A stretch of 64,000 nucleotides of DNA from Prosthecobacter sp. (GCF_020439865.1 NZ_JAGRPF010000220.1:1-64000), one strand, 5' to 3'. Positions 28,505 through 38,660 are shown, counted from the first letter of the stretch. Numbers and translations: made by a program. The notes: generated by a model from the letters alone, not told the origin.

Positions 28505-30478
28505 TTAGTTCAAGTCCAGATCGTTGGTCCGTTTCTTCTTGGTCTTCGGCGGTGGGAAGTCGGGATGCAGGCCGGGCATGCGCGGTGTGCTGGGACGAAT
28601 GGGGCCCCAGTTCAGCGAATAGGGGTGATCGGCGACGAGTTTTTCGATGGTGGTCCAGTTCTGCTTCACCCGCGCGGCGATGGCATCGTCCTTCTTTTTC
28701 CAGTAGCGGTCCATGAGCGTGATGTTCTGCATCTGCAGCTTGGTGTAAGTGAGGCCTGCCTGGATGAAGGCGACGCGCTTCGCGTGGATCGAGTCGGCTG
28801 ACACTGCGGCGGAAGCGCGATCGAGCCGGGCCTGCGATTCGTTGAGCAATGCGGGCGTGTAGAGTTGTGGAAAGCTGAACACACCGGCTTCGCCGTTCTT
28901 CGCCGTGAAGACCATGCGATCCTTCTCGATGCTTTCGAAATACTCGCGCACATGTGGCGCGGCGGGACCGAAGGCGCGGTCGTAGTAGTCCTTGAGGATC
29001 GCATCGGCATCGGCGGCGGGATTCCATGCGAGCTGCGCCATGATGTAGTAGAGCGGGCCGACGGTGGCCCAGTGCTCCCACACGCCGTCGATGTAGATGC
29101 CGATGCAGTTCGCGGCGGCCACGTCTTTAAAGTCGCGAATCGTCTGCGCGACGTGGATGTCCGGCAATCCCTGCTGCCAACCTGCGGGGCTGCCGGTGTT
29201 GGGACGCCAGAACATCGAGGGCACGATCTTCGCCCACGCTTCAAACTGCTGCCGGTAAGTGTCGCCACGCGTCGAGCCGCGATCCACGAGACCCGTGCGG
29301 CCGAAGAAGTTGGCGACGATGGTCATGATGACGTTGTCCGCAGGTCGTGCTTTGACCGGCGCGGGGCGTGAATGGCCGTAGCTGAGCATCATCACGCGGT
29401 AGTCTTTGCCGGGATACTTCTGCTTGAGCAATTCGCCGAGTTTGTTGGCGAAGGTGACATCACGATCGCTCGTGGCCGGGCGCTCCTTGTTCAGGTGATA
29501 CCAGTTGAACACGCGCGGTTCGCCATCTGGATGGTCCCAGGCGCTGCATTTCTCGCACACACAATGTCCGCTCGCCCAACCATCGTTCGGCGAAGCGTTG
29601 AAGACGGTGCGATGCGGGTCCTGTTGGAGTTCGGCGGCCACTTCTTCGAGCCACAACTCCCAAACCTTCGGATTCGAACTGCACAGCTTCGCATTGTGCG
29701 GACTCGGATGTCCGCTGCGCGTACCGTCCGGCTGCAGCGCGAAAATCTCGGGATACTTCTCATGATAGCGATCCCACCAATCGCCGAAACCGTGCCCGCC
29801 CTCGATCGCGAGCGAATCGAGCTGCAAGCGCTGGCGCATCGTCCACTCCTGCGACTTCCCATAGCCTTTGTTGCCGAGGCGGCAGTAGTTGAACATGCTG
29901 CCGCGGGCGCGCATCTGCGGATGATAGCGGTATTCAAGCGGCGTGCTGATCGCGATGCGTTCGCTCTTTGGCACGTCCTCGCCAATTTCGCCCGGCCAGA
30001 ACCAGCGCACGCCGAGTTGGTCCTGCAGGAAGGTATAAACCGCGTTGATGGTGCCATACTCCTGCTGCACGCCCTTGATCACGCCCTCGCGCGTCTCGAT
30101 GTCCAGCTTCGCCGGATCCCAGCGGTCGCGTCCGGCGATGACGACATGGTTTTCATTCGCCGCAATGACGATCTCCTCGGGATGTTTGAAATCGAAGTCG
30201 ATTTTAGGGAACAACGTCCTCACCGCTGGCTGCACGCCAATCCAGATCGCACCCGATGGTATCGGGTTCGATGCACCAAGCATCACCAGCGGCTTTTTCC
30301 CGCTGATCTTCTCGATGTAGTCCGCCAGAACCGTCGCGGCTTCACGCGTGCGTGGCGGCGCATCTTGGTAAACGACGATGGGAACTGGGTGCGTGTCTTT
30401 CGCGACGAGAACGAGATCAGCGGCGAAGGATGGGCCGCAAACGAGAGCAATGAATGCAAAGAGGAAGCTGTGTTTCAT
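28505..30478 (-). CDS. Secreted DUF4838 protein (glycoside-hydrolase-like)
   Basis: 657 residues with a signal peptide (GPSFAA-D). The N-terminal region (LADYIEKISGKKPLVML) looks like the glycoside-hydrolase family 67/20-type N-terminal alpha/beta domain, followed by the DUF4838 core around residues 180-480, with VWELWLEEVAAELQQDP and CVCEKCSAWDHPDGEP. Family members are predicted TIM-barrel glycosidases related to alpha-glucuronidases, with few tested. It ends with a Lys-rich tail. It lies in a minus-strand run with an alpha/beta hydrolase and a BNR protein, which fits glycan processing. Confidence 0.8.
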   Translation of the reverse strand: MKHSFLFAFIALVCGPSFAADLVLVAKDTHPVPIVVYQDAPPRTREAATVLADYIEKISGKKPLVMLGASNPIPSGAIWIGVQPAVRTLFPKIDFDFKHPEEIVIAANENHVVIAGRDRWDPAKLDIETREGVIKGVQQEYGTINAVYTFLQDQLGVRWFWPGEIGEDVPKSERIAISTPLEYRYHPQMRARGSMFNYCRLGNKGYGKSQEWTMRQRLQLDSLAIEGGHGFGDWWDRYHEKYPEIFALQPDGTRSGHPSPHNAKLCSSNPKVWELWLEEVAAELQQDPHRTVFNASPNDGWASGHCVCEKCSAWDHPDGEPRVFNWYHLNKERPATSDRDVTFANKLGELLKQKYPGKDYRVMMLSYGHSRPAPVKARPADNVIMTIVANFFGRTGLVDRGSTRGDTYRQQFEAWAKIVPSMFWRPNTGSPAGWQQGLPDIHVAQTIRDFKDVAAANCIGIYIDGVWEHWATVGPLYYIMAQLAWNPAADADAILKDYYDRAFGPAAPHVREYFESIEKDRMVFTAKNGEAGVFSFPQLYTPALLNESQARLDRASAAVSADSIHAKRVAFIQAGLTYTKLQMQNITLMDRYWKKKDDAIAARVKQNWTTIEKLVADHPYSLNWGPIRPSTPRMPGLHPDFPPPKTKKKRTNDLDLN

Positions 30479-30587
30479 GATGGGGTCGGCTCAGCACAAT
30501 TAAACTTCTGCCCGTAACGAATCACGGCACTCGGATCGTGCGGCAAATGACGTCATTACTTGCGAGGAAGACGAAACCGCGATGGCA

Positions 30588-31691
30588 TCATTGCGCTTTC
30601 AGCTCGCGTGCGAGCAGCGGAATCGCATTCTCACCATTCCAAACATGTCCGTTGTCGAAACGATGGACGAAAAAGTTTTCTGGTTTTCCCGCGGCTGAAT
30701 AGGCGCGCTCCATTCGCGCGGATGCTTTCTCCAACCAGCCCGGAACCATCAGCGAATCACGCAGTCCCGCCTCCCAGATCACCGGCCGGGGTGCGATGAG
30801 CGATCCGATCTCCGGTGTGTCGCCAAACTCAAGCAGGCCCGGAATCACCTGCGCCCCGCACGAGTAGCCGGCGCCACGTACGCGCTCTTGAAACACATTC
30901 AACGCACCTGAAATCACCGCCACCCGCACACGCGAATCGAGCGCGGTCACCATCATTGTCATGCGTCCGCCGTAGCTCAGCCCCACGCAACCGATGCGAT
31001 CCGCACGCGTGTCTTTGCGCGTCGTGACGTAATCCAGCGCCCACTGTGCGTCGCGCAGATTCTCCCCGAGCAAGGTGCGGCCGAGATACATCAGGCGCAC
31101 AAACTCCACCGCGCAGGCGTCCATGCGCGTCGTGCGCGCCTTGGCATCGAGACGGCGTCCGAATGGCGTGAAACACGGCGCCACCGTGAAATAGCCTTCG
31201 CGCACGAGCTGACGCGCGTAGTCGTAGTTCGATTTGCGAATGGCCTCCTGTAACTCCGGTGTGTCATCCACGCCCGCGACAGGGTCATGTCCGAATTCAC
31301 CATGGCCATGCAGACATAGCACGACGGGAAACGGTCCGTCGCCTTTCGGACGCAAGACATAGAGCGGCAGGCTCGGCGTGCCATCTGCCTCAAGCAGCAA
31401 CTCCTCACGCGTGTGGTCGGGGAACTCGCGCGTCGAGAGGGTCCCGACCTTCCAGCTATTCGGCGGCGTGTGGGGGCCGACGAGCGAATCGAGCTTCGCA
31501 CGGAATTCGCCCTGCCACGCCGAGAGATCGGCGGGCGTCGTGCCATGGAACTGCATCTTCAGCGGTGCTGCGTCGAGCGCGCGAAGAATCTCCTCGTTCA
31601 CCGTCGGCAAAACAGCGGGAGGATCGCCGGCATGCAGCGTGACGAACGACGCAATGAAAAAGGCGATGGTGAGAATGCTGATGTGGTTCAT
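30588..31691 (-). CDS. Secreted alpha/beta hydrolase (acetyl-xylan-esterase-like)
   Basis: 367 residues with a signal peptide (VTLHA-G). The core has LCLHGHGEFGHD for the oxyanion region and CVGLSYGGRMTM with nucleophile Ser239; PRPVIWEAGLRD and HRFDNGHVW are candidates for the acid and His positions. This resembles dienelactone-hydrolase/acetyl-xylan-esterase-like bacterial hydrolases, which deacylate glycans. The gene is on the minus strand between the DUF4838 and BNR genes, with gaps of 110 and 51 bp. Confidence 0.82.
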   Translation of the reverse strand: MNHISILTIAFFIASFVTLHAGDPPAVLPTVNEEILRALDAAPLKMQFHGTTPADLSAWQGEFRAKLDSLVGPHTPPNSWKVGTLSTREFPDHTREELLLEADGTPSLPLYVLRPKGDGPFPVVLCLHGHGEFGHDPVAGVDDTPELQEAIRKSNYDYARQLVREGYFTVAPCFTPFGRRLDAKARTTRMDACAVEFVRLMYLGRTLLGENLRDAQWALDYVTTRKDTRADRIGCVGLSYGGRMTMMVTALDSRVRVAVISGALNVFQERVRGAGYSCGAQVIPGLLEFGDTPEIGSLIAPRPVIWEAGLRDSLMVPGWLEKASARMERAYSAAGKPENFFVHRFDNGHVWNGENAIPLLARELKAQ

Positions 31692-31742
31692 AAAGATTTT
31701 CGCGTTCCCGTCACAGCCAGCCCATGCCTTTGCGAAAGAGTG

Positions 31743-32867
31743 CTACCTCACCATCGCATCCGTCGTCTTCAAATTGAAGCGCACGCTCACGACGCTGTTC
31801 TTCTCCGGACCGGGCGTATACTTGATGTAGGTCGTGGCGACGATGGTGCCATCAGGCAGGAGTTCCATGCCGGGATAACCGCAATCGCCCACGTTCTTCG
31901 CATAACTGTTTAGCAGCTTCACGCGATACTGGCCGGGCTTGCCATTCTTGATGTCATCATAAGTGCCGACCCACGCGACGAAGTGACCTTTGGTCGGACT
32001 GCCTTTCGCCTGATCACGAAACGCGACCACCATGCGGCCGTCCTTCGTGAACACGCCCGCATGACGATCACCCGTGAGACCCCACGGCGTGTTCACCGGT
32101 GTGCTCCATGTTTTGCCCTCGTCTCGGCTGAACATCATGAGGCTGCGTTCTTTGTGCGTGTTCTCGCGCATCAGGCAGCAAAGCTCGCTGCCATCCGGTG
32201 AACGAAAGACAAAGGGCTCGCAGGGATTCTTGCCTTCCACGCTGGCGACGACCTTCGGTTCGCTCCACGTGAAGCCTCCGTCAGCGGTGATCGTCTGCAA
32301 TACTTCGAGCGGTGCTTTGTCCGCGCCGCCGGGGCCTTTGTGGAAGAGGCCGAGATAACTGCCATTCTTGAGCTTCACGATGCTGCTGAAGGTCATGACG
32401 CAGGGAAAACCGAGCGGCGGCATTTCCTTCCACGTCTTGCCCGCGTCTTCGCTCATGATGCTCGGCATGCCCGGTCCTTTGCGCGTGTCCTTGGCGGCGG
32501 AGAAGACCCACAGGCGCTCTTTGCCCGACGGATCGGTCATGCGGTAGATGCTCGGGCAGTTCAGATGCGTCTTGTAGCCGAGTGGCATGAGTTCGTCGAT
32601 GCGCGCCCACGTCACGCCACCGTCATCGCTGCGCGCCATCGGACCCGCGGCACCGCCGTGATTGATGCACCACACGCAGAAGATGGTCTTGCCGTCGGCG
32701 AGCATCGTCGTCGTCGGATGCCCTTGATAAACCTCCTCCGTGCCCGCAGCGATCACGATCTGGCGGTCTTTTTGATCCGAGATGTCCACGATCGGCAAAT
32801 CGGGATGCTCTTCAGCGGAAACGAGCGAAAGGGCGGTGAGCAGAGATGTAAAAATGGCGAGGCGCAT
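31743..32867 (-). CDS. Secreted BNR-repeat sialidase-like protein
   Basis: 374 residues from the ATG at 32867 (signal peptide to SLVSA-E); the frame is open upstream without a leader. Four Asp boxes are visible: [33 protein letters not shown] and [11 protein letters not shown]. The segment [15 protein letters not shown] is partly preserved in the remnant at 35060-35109. The sialidase fold is secure, the activity is not. It shares the family, but not the Tat leader, of the protein at 14554-15720. Confidence 0.87.
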   Translation of the reverse strand: MRLAIFTSLLTALSLVSAEEHPDLPIVDISDQKDRQIVIAAGTEEVYQGHPTTTMLADGKTIFCVWCINHGGAAGPMARSDDGGVTWARIDELMPLGYKTHLNCPSIYRMTDPSGKERLWVFSAAKDTRKGPGMPSIMSEDAGKTWKEMPPLGFPCVMTFSSIVKLKNGSYLGLFHKGPGGADKAPLEVLQTITADGGFTWSEPKVVASVEGKNPCEPFVFRSPDGSELCCLMRENTHKERSLMMFSRDEGKTWSTPVNTPWGLTGDRHAGVFTKDGRMVVAFRDQAKGSPTKGHFVAWVGTYDDIKNGKPGQYRVKLLNSYAKNVGDCGYPGMELLPDGTIVATTYIKYTPGPEKNSVVSVRFNLKTTDAMVR

Positions 32868-32911
32868 GGGAAAAGTAAACGCCAGTGCCCCGACCTTTCT
32901 GCACCTCCATT

Positions 32912-33334
32912 TCAAGGCAGCACGATCATCCCCACCGGATGGGTCGTTCCATTCGGATCCAGATAAACGACGGAGTAGGACCCGGGAGGATGAGCCGAAA
33001 GATCGAGGGTGCCGCATTCGGAAGACATTCCCTTTTCGAGCACGCTGGTTACGACCGACAACTGGAGAATGCTCGCAACGCGAGAGCACTTGATTCCGCG
33101 CACACCCATTGCGGAGTTCATCAGGGTAGGTTTGATGGTGACGGTCTTTAGACCTGAGACGTCGCACTCCACGAGGAGGCGATGTCCTTTCGTGGACACC
33201 TTCATGCCCCCGACTTCCTGGATGAAGCTCCAGGGTTGATGTTCCCTGGTCAGGAAACCTGCCAGTCCTGCTTCACACGGGCTGGCGATCAGCAAAGCGA
33301 TCAACGAAAGAGTCAGCGAACAAAGGTTTTTCAT
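32912..33334 (-). CDS. Small secreted protein, unknown
   Basis: 140 residues with a strong signal peptide (IASPCEA-G). The mature part is beta-rich ([38 protein letters not shown]) and has three Cys. No family recognised. It lies 77 bp downstream of the sigma-factor gene on the same strand, so it could be a target or companion of that regulator. Confidence 0.6.
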   Translation of the reverse strand: MKNLCSLTLSLIALLIASPCEAGLAGFLTREHQPWSFIQEVGGMKVSTKGHRLLVECDVSGLKTVTIKPTLMNSAMGVRGIKCSRVASILQLSVVTSVLEKGMSSECGTLDLSAHPPGSYSVVYLDPNGTTHPVGMIVLP

Positions 33335-33411
33335 GGATGGGTTCGGAAGAAGATGGGATCAGAATGTGTCGGCGAGTTTTGGAATTCTGCATGCCGATGC
33401 ATGGAGCGTGC

Positions 33412-34887
33412 TCATTCTTGAGCGGCGGAGCGAGCATTGAGTGCTCGCCTCTGCATCAGGTCACTCCGCTTCCAGGCGAGCATGGTCACGATGACGATCA
33501 AGAGTGTCGTTCCGCTCAGAGCAGCAAGAAGCCCACCTCTGTCTGCTGCGGCGGTTGTCGCAGAGTCGGTCTGCGACTTCAGTCCCGACCAGGTGACCAG
33601 GATCGCGACCATTCCGGTAACCCCCGCAGCGTTTGCCATCAGCAGGAAATACTTTCTTGGCTGGCGGAAGCAAGCTGCGGATCCGAGGCCGCATGCCAGG
33701 CTTGCCGTCAGGACAATGAGCGCAAGGTCCACCCAATCGCGCATGAAAATGGCAAGAGCGGCCAGAGGAGCGGCCACCCCAAAGGTTCCGGCCGCAAATC
33801 GGGCGACTACGCCTTGCCGGCTCAAGAAGTCGGCACCATCGCCGGTCACCGGTTGATCCTCCACCCAGGTCTCCTCCTCGATGCGAATCCTTTTCACGTG
33901 CCGGCTCACGAAAGACAGGACTGCGATGAAGGGGAAGAGCAGGATTATCATCAGCACGGCGGGCCTGTAGGGGCTTTCGGCCATGAACTGCTCCAAACCG
34001 ATCCATTTCGGAGCAAAGAGCGCGATGCAGTAGAGTGAAAGCGCTCCCAATCCGCCCAACAAGACCTGAATGTAGAGTCGTCTCTCGCGGGGAGACCGTG
34101 TGGCGTCGAATCCGACTTTGGCGCACCAGCCAGCCACCATCAGTTGAATCGCCGGGAGGGCTCCCATTCCTTTGAAGACAGATGTCGATGTCTTGGCCAC
34201 GGTTCCCGCCGTTCCAGCGGCCGCTGCCGACTGGGGAGCAGCGAGGGGCAGTGCCATGAGAACTCCGGCCGTGAAGGTTCCGGCGGGTTTGGATTTCGTC
34301 AGAGCCGACTCCACCAGATGCGTGACTTCCTGCCGCAGCATTTCCCGCCCGCGGGACAGGCGTTGCTTCACGGTATCCGGCGTCAAATCCAGGGCTTCGG
34401 CAACCCGGCGGATCGATTGATCTTCGCGATAGTAGAGCACCAGCGGTTCCCGGTAGGTGTCCGGGATATTTTCGAGGGACTGCCACACGAGCGCCTCGTC
34501 TTCGGCACGGATTGCTTCCTCAGCCGGGGAAAGTTCGCCTCCCGCTGTCTCCGCAACCAGCTCAAGCGAAGCCGCCGTGGCGACCGGATTGCGACTCTCC
34601 TTTCGGATCGACTGGTGAATCAGATTCCGCGCGATGCCACACAGCCAGGCTTTGAACTTGTTCAGATCCTGCAGGCTTTTCAACTGCACCCAGGCGGTGA
34701 CAAAAGTCTCCTGGGCGAGATCCTCGCTGCGCGAATGGTTTCCAAACGCACTGTAGGCCATGGAGCAGATCAGGTTTTGATACCGCCGCACGACCTCTTC
34801 GAAAGCAGCCCGGTCACCTTTCATACAAAGGTTCAAGATCTGGATTTCACCGGAGAGGGCCATGTTGGTTGGAAGGTTGGCAATCAT
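33412..34887 (-). CDS. ECF sigma factor fused to a multi-pass membrane domain
   Basis: 491 residues. Region sigma2 is clear around residues 22-90 (FEEVVRRYQNLICSMAYS, SEDLAQETFVTAW, FKAWLCGIARN), and region sigma4 around 135-195 (IPDTYREPLVLYYREDQS, TPDTVKQRLSRGREMLRQ). After residue 205 come about six hydrophobic segments (for example LYIQVLLGGLGALSLYCIAL and AVLMIILLFPFIAVLSF). Typical ECF factors have about 190 residues, so the C-terminal 290 residues are an added membrane module, which could act as a built-in anti-sigma or sensor. A GAGG ribosome site precedes the start. A TGTCACC element at 34926-34920 may be an autoregulatory promoter. Confidence 0.87.
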   Translation of the reverse strand: MIANLPTNMALSGEIQILNLCMKGDRAAFEEVVRRYQNLICSMAYSAFGNHSRSEDLAQETFVTAWVQLKSLQDLNKFKAWLCGIARNLIHQSIRKESRNPVATAASLELVAETAGGELSPAEEAIRAEDEALVWQSLENIPDTYREPLVLYYREDQSIRRVAEALDLTPDTVKQRLSRGREMLRQEVTHLVESALTKSKPAGTFTAGVLMALPLAAPQSAAAAGTAGTVAKTSTSVFKGMGALPAIQLMVAGWCAKVGFDATRSPRERRLYIQVLLGGLGALSLYCIALFAPKWIGLEQFMAESPYRPAVLMIILLFPFIAVLSFVSRHVKRIRIEEETWVEDQPVTGDGADFLSRQGVVARFAAGTFGVAAPLAALAIFMRDWVDLALIVLTASLACGLGSAACFRQPRKYFLLMANAAGVTGMVAILVTWSGLKSQTDSATTAAADRGGLLAALSGTTLLIVIVTMLAWKRSDLMQRRALNARSAAQE

Positions 34888-35059
34888 GTTCGCCTCTAAA
34901 GTGGTCCTCCGACAGGAAAGGTGACAAAAAACCTGTGAGAAAGCGATCGGGGATCGTTTTTGGCCATCAAAGCGTCGGTGACTTCGTCATGCCTGCCGCA
35001 GGTAAAGGACAGCGGTATTTCAAGACCTTGCCGGTCTCAGGTGGGGATTCGGGTAGAGC

Positions 35060-35109
35060 GTACCATCGGTCCGGCCGCGTGGCCATGGTTAATGCAACAC
35101 ACGCAGAAG
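35060..35109 (-). pseudogene. Remnant of a BNR sialidase-like gene
   Basis: Read on the minus strand, this stretch encodes FCVCCINHGHAAGPMVRS, matching [18 protein letters not shown] of the gene at 31743-32867. About 37 of 50 bases agree. The frame is closed on both sides by stop codons or frameshifts, so only a fragment survives, upstream of the lactonase gene. Confidence 0.6.
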
Positions 35110-35139
35110 CTTCGTTCCGTTCAAAGCGTTTGTGAGGAC

Positions 35140-36138
35140 ATGAACCGACTTCTCGCGTCTGCCATTCTCGCTTCCCTCACTACTGTGTCCCACGCCCTCG
35201 ACTACTCCGGCATCGACTCCGCCAAGTATCTAGGCCCAGTGTTGATCGAAGCGACCGTCACGAGCGAAAAGTATTTCACCGAGGGGCCGGCCATGGATGC
35301 GCAAGGGAATGTGTTCTTCACCAACACGGGTGAAATTCTCAAGTTCATCCCGAAGACGAAGGCGTTGGAGGTTTTCCGCAAGCCGAGCACTGCGAATGGA
35401 TCGTGCTTCGACGCTCAGGGTCGTTTCATGAACTGCGAGGCTGGTGACGGCACAAACGGCCGTGTGACGCGCACCGATCTGCAAACCGGCAAGATCGAGG
35501 TGCTGTGCGACTCGTTCGGCGGTTTTCCGCTCGGCGGACCGAACGACCTGACGATCGACTCGAAAGGCCGCATCTACTTTACCTCGCGCCTCGCGAACAC
35601 CGATCCCGTGAAGGGCAATGTGAACGCCGTGTATCGCATCGATCCCGATGGCAAAACGTCGCGCATTCTCGCCGCGCCGGAGACCGACATGCCAAACGGA
35701 CTCGCCGTCTCTCCCGACGAGAAAACGTTTTACCTCATCGAGGCGGACGGACGCGAGGGGCGCTCGCGCAACATCCGCGCCTACGATCTGCAACCCGACG
35801 GCAGCGTCACAAACATGCGTGTGCTCATCAATCTCTATCCAGGCCGCAGCGGTGACGGCATGGAGCTCGATGAGCAGGGCAATCTCTACGTCGCCGCCGG
35901 TCTGCACAAGCCACGCGGCACCAGCGAGACGCTCGACACGCGGCCCGGACTGCACGTGTTCTCACCGCAGGGAAAACTGCTCGCCTTTGTCGAGACACCT
36001 GAAGACACCGTGACGAACTGTGCCTTCGGCGGCGATGATCTGCGCACGCTTTACATCACCTGCGGCAAACACCTGCTCAGCGTGCGCACCACGATCCCTG
36101 GCCAGCCGCGTTACCGTGTGGGCACGATGAAGAAGTGA
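35140..36138 (+). CDS. SMP-30/gluconolactonase-like secreted protein
   Basis: 332 residues from the ATG at 35140, preceded by GAGG. A signal peptide (SHA-L) is followed by an SMP-30 type six-bladed propeller: YFTEGPAMDAQGNVFFTN carries the first metal ligand Glu, GPNDLTIDSKGRIYFTS the Asn site and YPGRSGDGMELDEQGNLYV the Asp site. Family members hydrolyse sugar lactones with a divalent metal. Exported location suggests periplasmic lactone opening before uptake; aldonate use would fit the galactonate unit at 18-21 kb. It starts a plus-strand run with the cytochrome and DUF1552 genes. Confidence 0.84.
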   Translation: MNRLLASAILASLTTVSHALDYSGIDSAKYLGPVLIEATVTSEKYFTEGPAMDAQGNVFFTNTGEILKFIPKTKALEVFRKPSTANGSCFDAQGRFMNCEAGDGTNGRVTRTDLQTGKIEVLCDSFGGFPLGGPNDLTIDSKGRIYFTSRLANTDPVKGNVNAVYRIDPDGKTSRILAAPETDMPNGLAVSPDEKTFYLIEADGREGRSRNIRAYDLQPDGSVTNMRVLINLYPGRSGDGMELDEQGNLYVAAGLHKPRGTSETLDTRPGLHVFSPQGKLLAFVETPEDTVTNCAFGGDDLRTLYITCGKHLLSVRTTIPGQPRYRVGTMKK

Positions 36139-36195
36139 CGCCCACGCAGAGTTTTTCGACGACATTTGCAGATCAAACACAACCTTTCGCCCCAC

Positions 36196-38646
36196 ATGCA
36201 CCGCCCTTTTGCCGTCTGGTCCTTGCTTGCTGTTTCCGCCTTTGCCTTCGAGCCGAAGGTGCGCCCGCTCATCGACGCGCATTGCATCGAATGTCATGGC
36301 GACGACGTGCAGAAGGGAGGTCTGCGGCTCGATGGCGAAGTGAGCATGGCCGCTTGGACCAAGGTGCATGACAAGCTCGCTTCGGGCGAGATGCCGCCGA
36401 AGAAGGCCGACCAGCCGCCGCAGGCGCTGCGCGATGAGTCGGTGAAAGCGGTGCACGACGCGCTCCATGCCGCGTCCTTGGAAAAACAGCGCACGCAGGG
36501 CCGGGTGCTGATCCGTCGGCTCAACGGCACGGAATACGAAAGCACCGTGCGCGAACTCGTTGGCACAAACGTGAAGCTCAAGGACCTGCTGCCTGCAGAG
36601 AGCAGCGCGGGCGGATTCGACAATGTCAGCACGGTGCTGGACCTCTCCTCGACACATCTGCTGCTCTATCAGGAGGCGGCGGTGAACTCGGCGATTCCGA
36701 AGCATCCGCATCTGCCCGTCAAAGAGCGCCGCACCGGGCGCGAGATGTCGGAGAAGGGGTCCAATTTCAAACAGACCCTCACGCGCAGTTGCTTCCTCAA
36801 AGACGACGCGCTCGTCGTTTACAGCAAGCTGCCGCGCTATGGCCTCGTCTGCACGCCGAACGTGCAAGGAACAGGCCGCTACAAAGTACGCATGTCCGCC
36901 AGCGCCGTGGGTGCGGCGGATCTGCCCGTGCCGGTGGCCTACTGCACGATCGATCGCGGACGCGAGCCGCCCGTGGTGCGTGACACGGTCGATTTCCTGC
37001 CCGGAGCGCCGCGTTTGATCGAGACCGAAATCGATCTCGAAGCAGGCGAGGCGTTTGTGCTGCAGCTTCAGCTCAACTGGGACATCCGCGCCACGAGGAA
37101 ACCGATCGAGGACTACACGGGTCCCGGTTTTCTCATCGAGTGGCTCGAAATCGAAGGTCCCATCGATGCATTCCCGTCACAGGCCTATCGCACGCTCTTC
37201 GGTGACGCCGAACTGATGCCGAAGTCAGCGGTCAAAGCGAAGGCGGAAGGCCGCAAGCCGCAGGACTGGAGCAAGCGCAACAACATCTACCAGTGGCTGA
37301 ACGATCCGCTCGAACCGGTGAGCGCCACGCCGAAGGAAGACGCGGACAAGTTGCTGCGCGCCTTCGTCCCGCGTGCGTTTCGCGGCCCGGTGGATGAGGC
37401 GACGGTGAAGCACTTCATTGACCGGGTTCACGCGAAGCTCGATGCGGGCGAGAGCTTCGTGAACGCGATGACCTTCGGCTACAAGAGCGTCCTCACCTCG
37501 CCGCATTTTCTGTTCTTCAACGAGACTCCGGGAACGCTGGATCGCCACGCGCTCGCCAACCGCCTCGCTTATTTCCTCACGTCACTGCCACCGGATGCGG
37601 AGCTGCTCGCCGCCGATGTGACGAAGCCGGACGAACTGCGGAAGCAAACCGAACGCCTGCTGAACTCGCCTCGCTCACGCGGCTTCACGGAAAACTTCAC
37701 CGGCCAGTGGCTCGAACTCCGCAAGATCGACGCCACTATTCCGGACCCGAATCTGTATGGAGACTTCGACGGCACGCTGTTGTGGGCCATGCCGGAGGAG
37801 ACGCGGCGCTTCTTTGACGACGTGCTTCACAATGACCGCAGCGTGATGGAGTTCGTCGATTCATCGTGGACCATCGTGAACCGACGCCTCGCGGAGCACT
37901 ATGGCATCTCGGAAGCTTTCAGTGCTGCAAAGCCGCAGAACTCCACCACTCCATCTCTCCCGTCTTCCGCCCCGCAGTCCGAATTCCGGCGCGTGAATCT
38001 ACCCACGGGATCGCATCGCGGCGGCGTGATGACGCAGGGCAGCGTGTTGAAGGTCACGGCCGATGGCACGACTACGTCGCCTGTGCTGCGCGGCAAGTGG
38101 GTGCTGGAGCACATCCTCGGCAAAGCACCGCCACCTCCGCCGCCCGACGTTCCCGCCATCGAACCGGACATCCGTGGCGCAACGACGATCCGCCAGCAAC
38201 TCGACAAGCACCGCAGGATCGCCTCGTGCAATTCCTGCCATCAGCACATCGATCCGCCCGGCTTTGCGCTCGAGTCCTTCGATCCGATCGGTGGCTATCG
38301 TGAATTCTACCGCGCTTCCGCGAAGACCAAGGCCGGCATCGTGCAACTTCCCGGCTACACGGGCCGCGCGTTTTATCGCGGACCCGATGTCGAGAAAGGC
38401 GGCACCACGCATGATGGCAAAACCTTTGAGACCGTGGAAGACTACAAGCGCCTCCTGCTCGCCGATCCGGATCAAATTGCCCGCAACCTCGCCGAAAAAC
38501 TCCTCACCTACGCCACCGGCGCCGAGCCACAGTTCGCCGACCGCGAAGTCGTCGAGCAAATCGTCGCCATCATGAAGACCAAGGATTACGGCCTGCGCAC
38601 GCTGGTGCATGAAATCGTGCAGAGCCGCCCGTTTAAGAACAAATAA
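36196..38646 (+). CDS. Planctomycete-type cytochrome c protein (DUF1587/1592/1588/1585)
   Basis: 816 residues from the ATG at 36196, with a signal peptide (SAFA-F). The N-terminal cytochrome c-like part has CIECH as heme-attachment motif at about residue 33. It is followed by DUF1587 (LIRRLNGTEYESTVRELVG), DUF1595 and DUF1592 in the middle (FTENFTGQWLELRKIDATI), then DUF1588 and DUF1585 at the C-terminus. CNSCHQHIDPPGFALESFDP is the DUF1588 signature and contains a second C-x-x-C-H. These large exported proteins almost always pair with DUF1552 proteins, as here. They are thought to serve extracytoplasmic oxidation of carbohydrates or other substrates; the activity is unproven. Confidence 0.93.
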   Translation: MHRPFAVWSLLAVSAFAFEPKVRPLIDAHCIECHGDDVQKGGLRLDGEVSMAAWTKVHDKLASGEMPPKKADQPPQALRDESVKAVHDALHAASLEKQRTQGRVLIRRLNGTEYESTVRELVGTNVKLKDLLPAESSAGGFDNVSTVLDLSSTHLLLYQEAAVNSAIPKHPHLPVKERRTGREMSEKGSNFKQTLTRSCFLKDDALVVYSKLPRYGLVCTPNVQGTGRYKVRMSASAVGAADLPVPVAYCTIDRGREPPVVRDTVDFLPGAPRLIETEIDLEAGEAFVLQLQLNWDIRATRKPIEDYTGPGFLIEWLEIEGPIDAFPSQAYRTLFGDAELMPKSAVKAKAEGRKPQDWSKRNNIYQWLNDPLEPVSATPKEDADKLLRAFVPRAFRGPVDEATVKHFIDRVHAKLDAGESFVNAMTFGYKSVLTSPHFLFFNETPGTLDRHALANRLAYFLTSLPPDAELLAADVTKPDELRKQTERLLNSPRSRGFTENFTGQWLELRKIDATIPDPNLYGDFDGTLLWAMPEETRRFFDDVLHNDRSVMEFVDSSWTIVNRRLAEHYGISEAFSAAKPQNSTTPSLPSSAPQSEFRRVNLPTGSHRGGVMTQGSVLKVTADGTTTSPVLRGKWVLEHILGKAPPPPPPDVPAIEPDIRGATTIRQQLDKHRRIASCNSCHQHIDPPGFALESFDPIGGYREFYRASAKTKAGIVQLPGYTGRAFYRGPDVEKGGTTHDGKTFETVEDYKRLLLADPDQIARNLAEKLLTYATGAEPQFADREVVEQIVAIMKTKDYGLRTLVHEIVQSRPFKNK

Positions 38647-38660
38647 CCCGATTCACCGCC

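Noticed and set aside
29372-30517. Long plus-strand frame opposite the DUF4838 gene
   Set aside because: No recognisable domain; the opposite strand encodes a coherent secreted protein.
32868-33167. N-terminal extension of the BNR protein by 100 residues
   Set aside because: The extension has no signal peptide, is rich in Arg/Ser, and overlaps the small secreted gene; the ATG at 32867 gives a proper leader.
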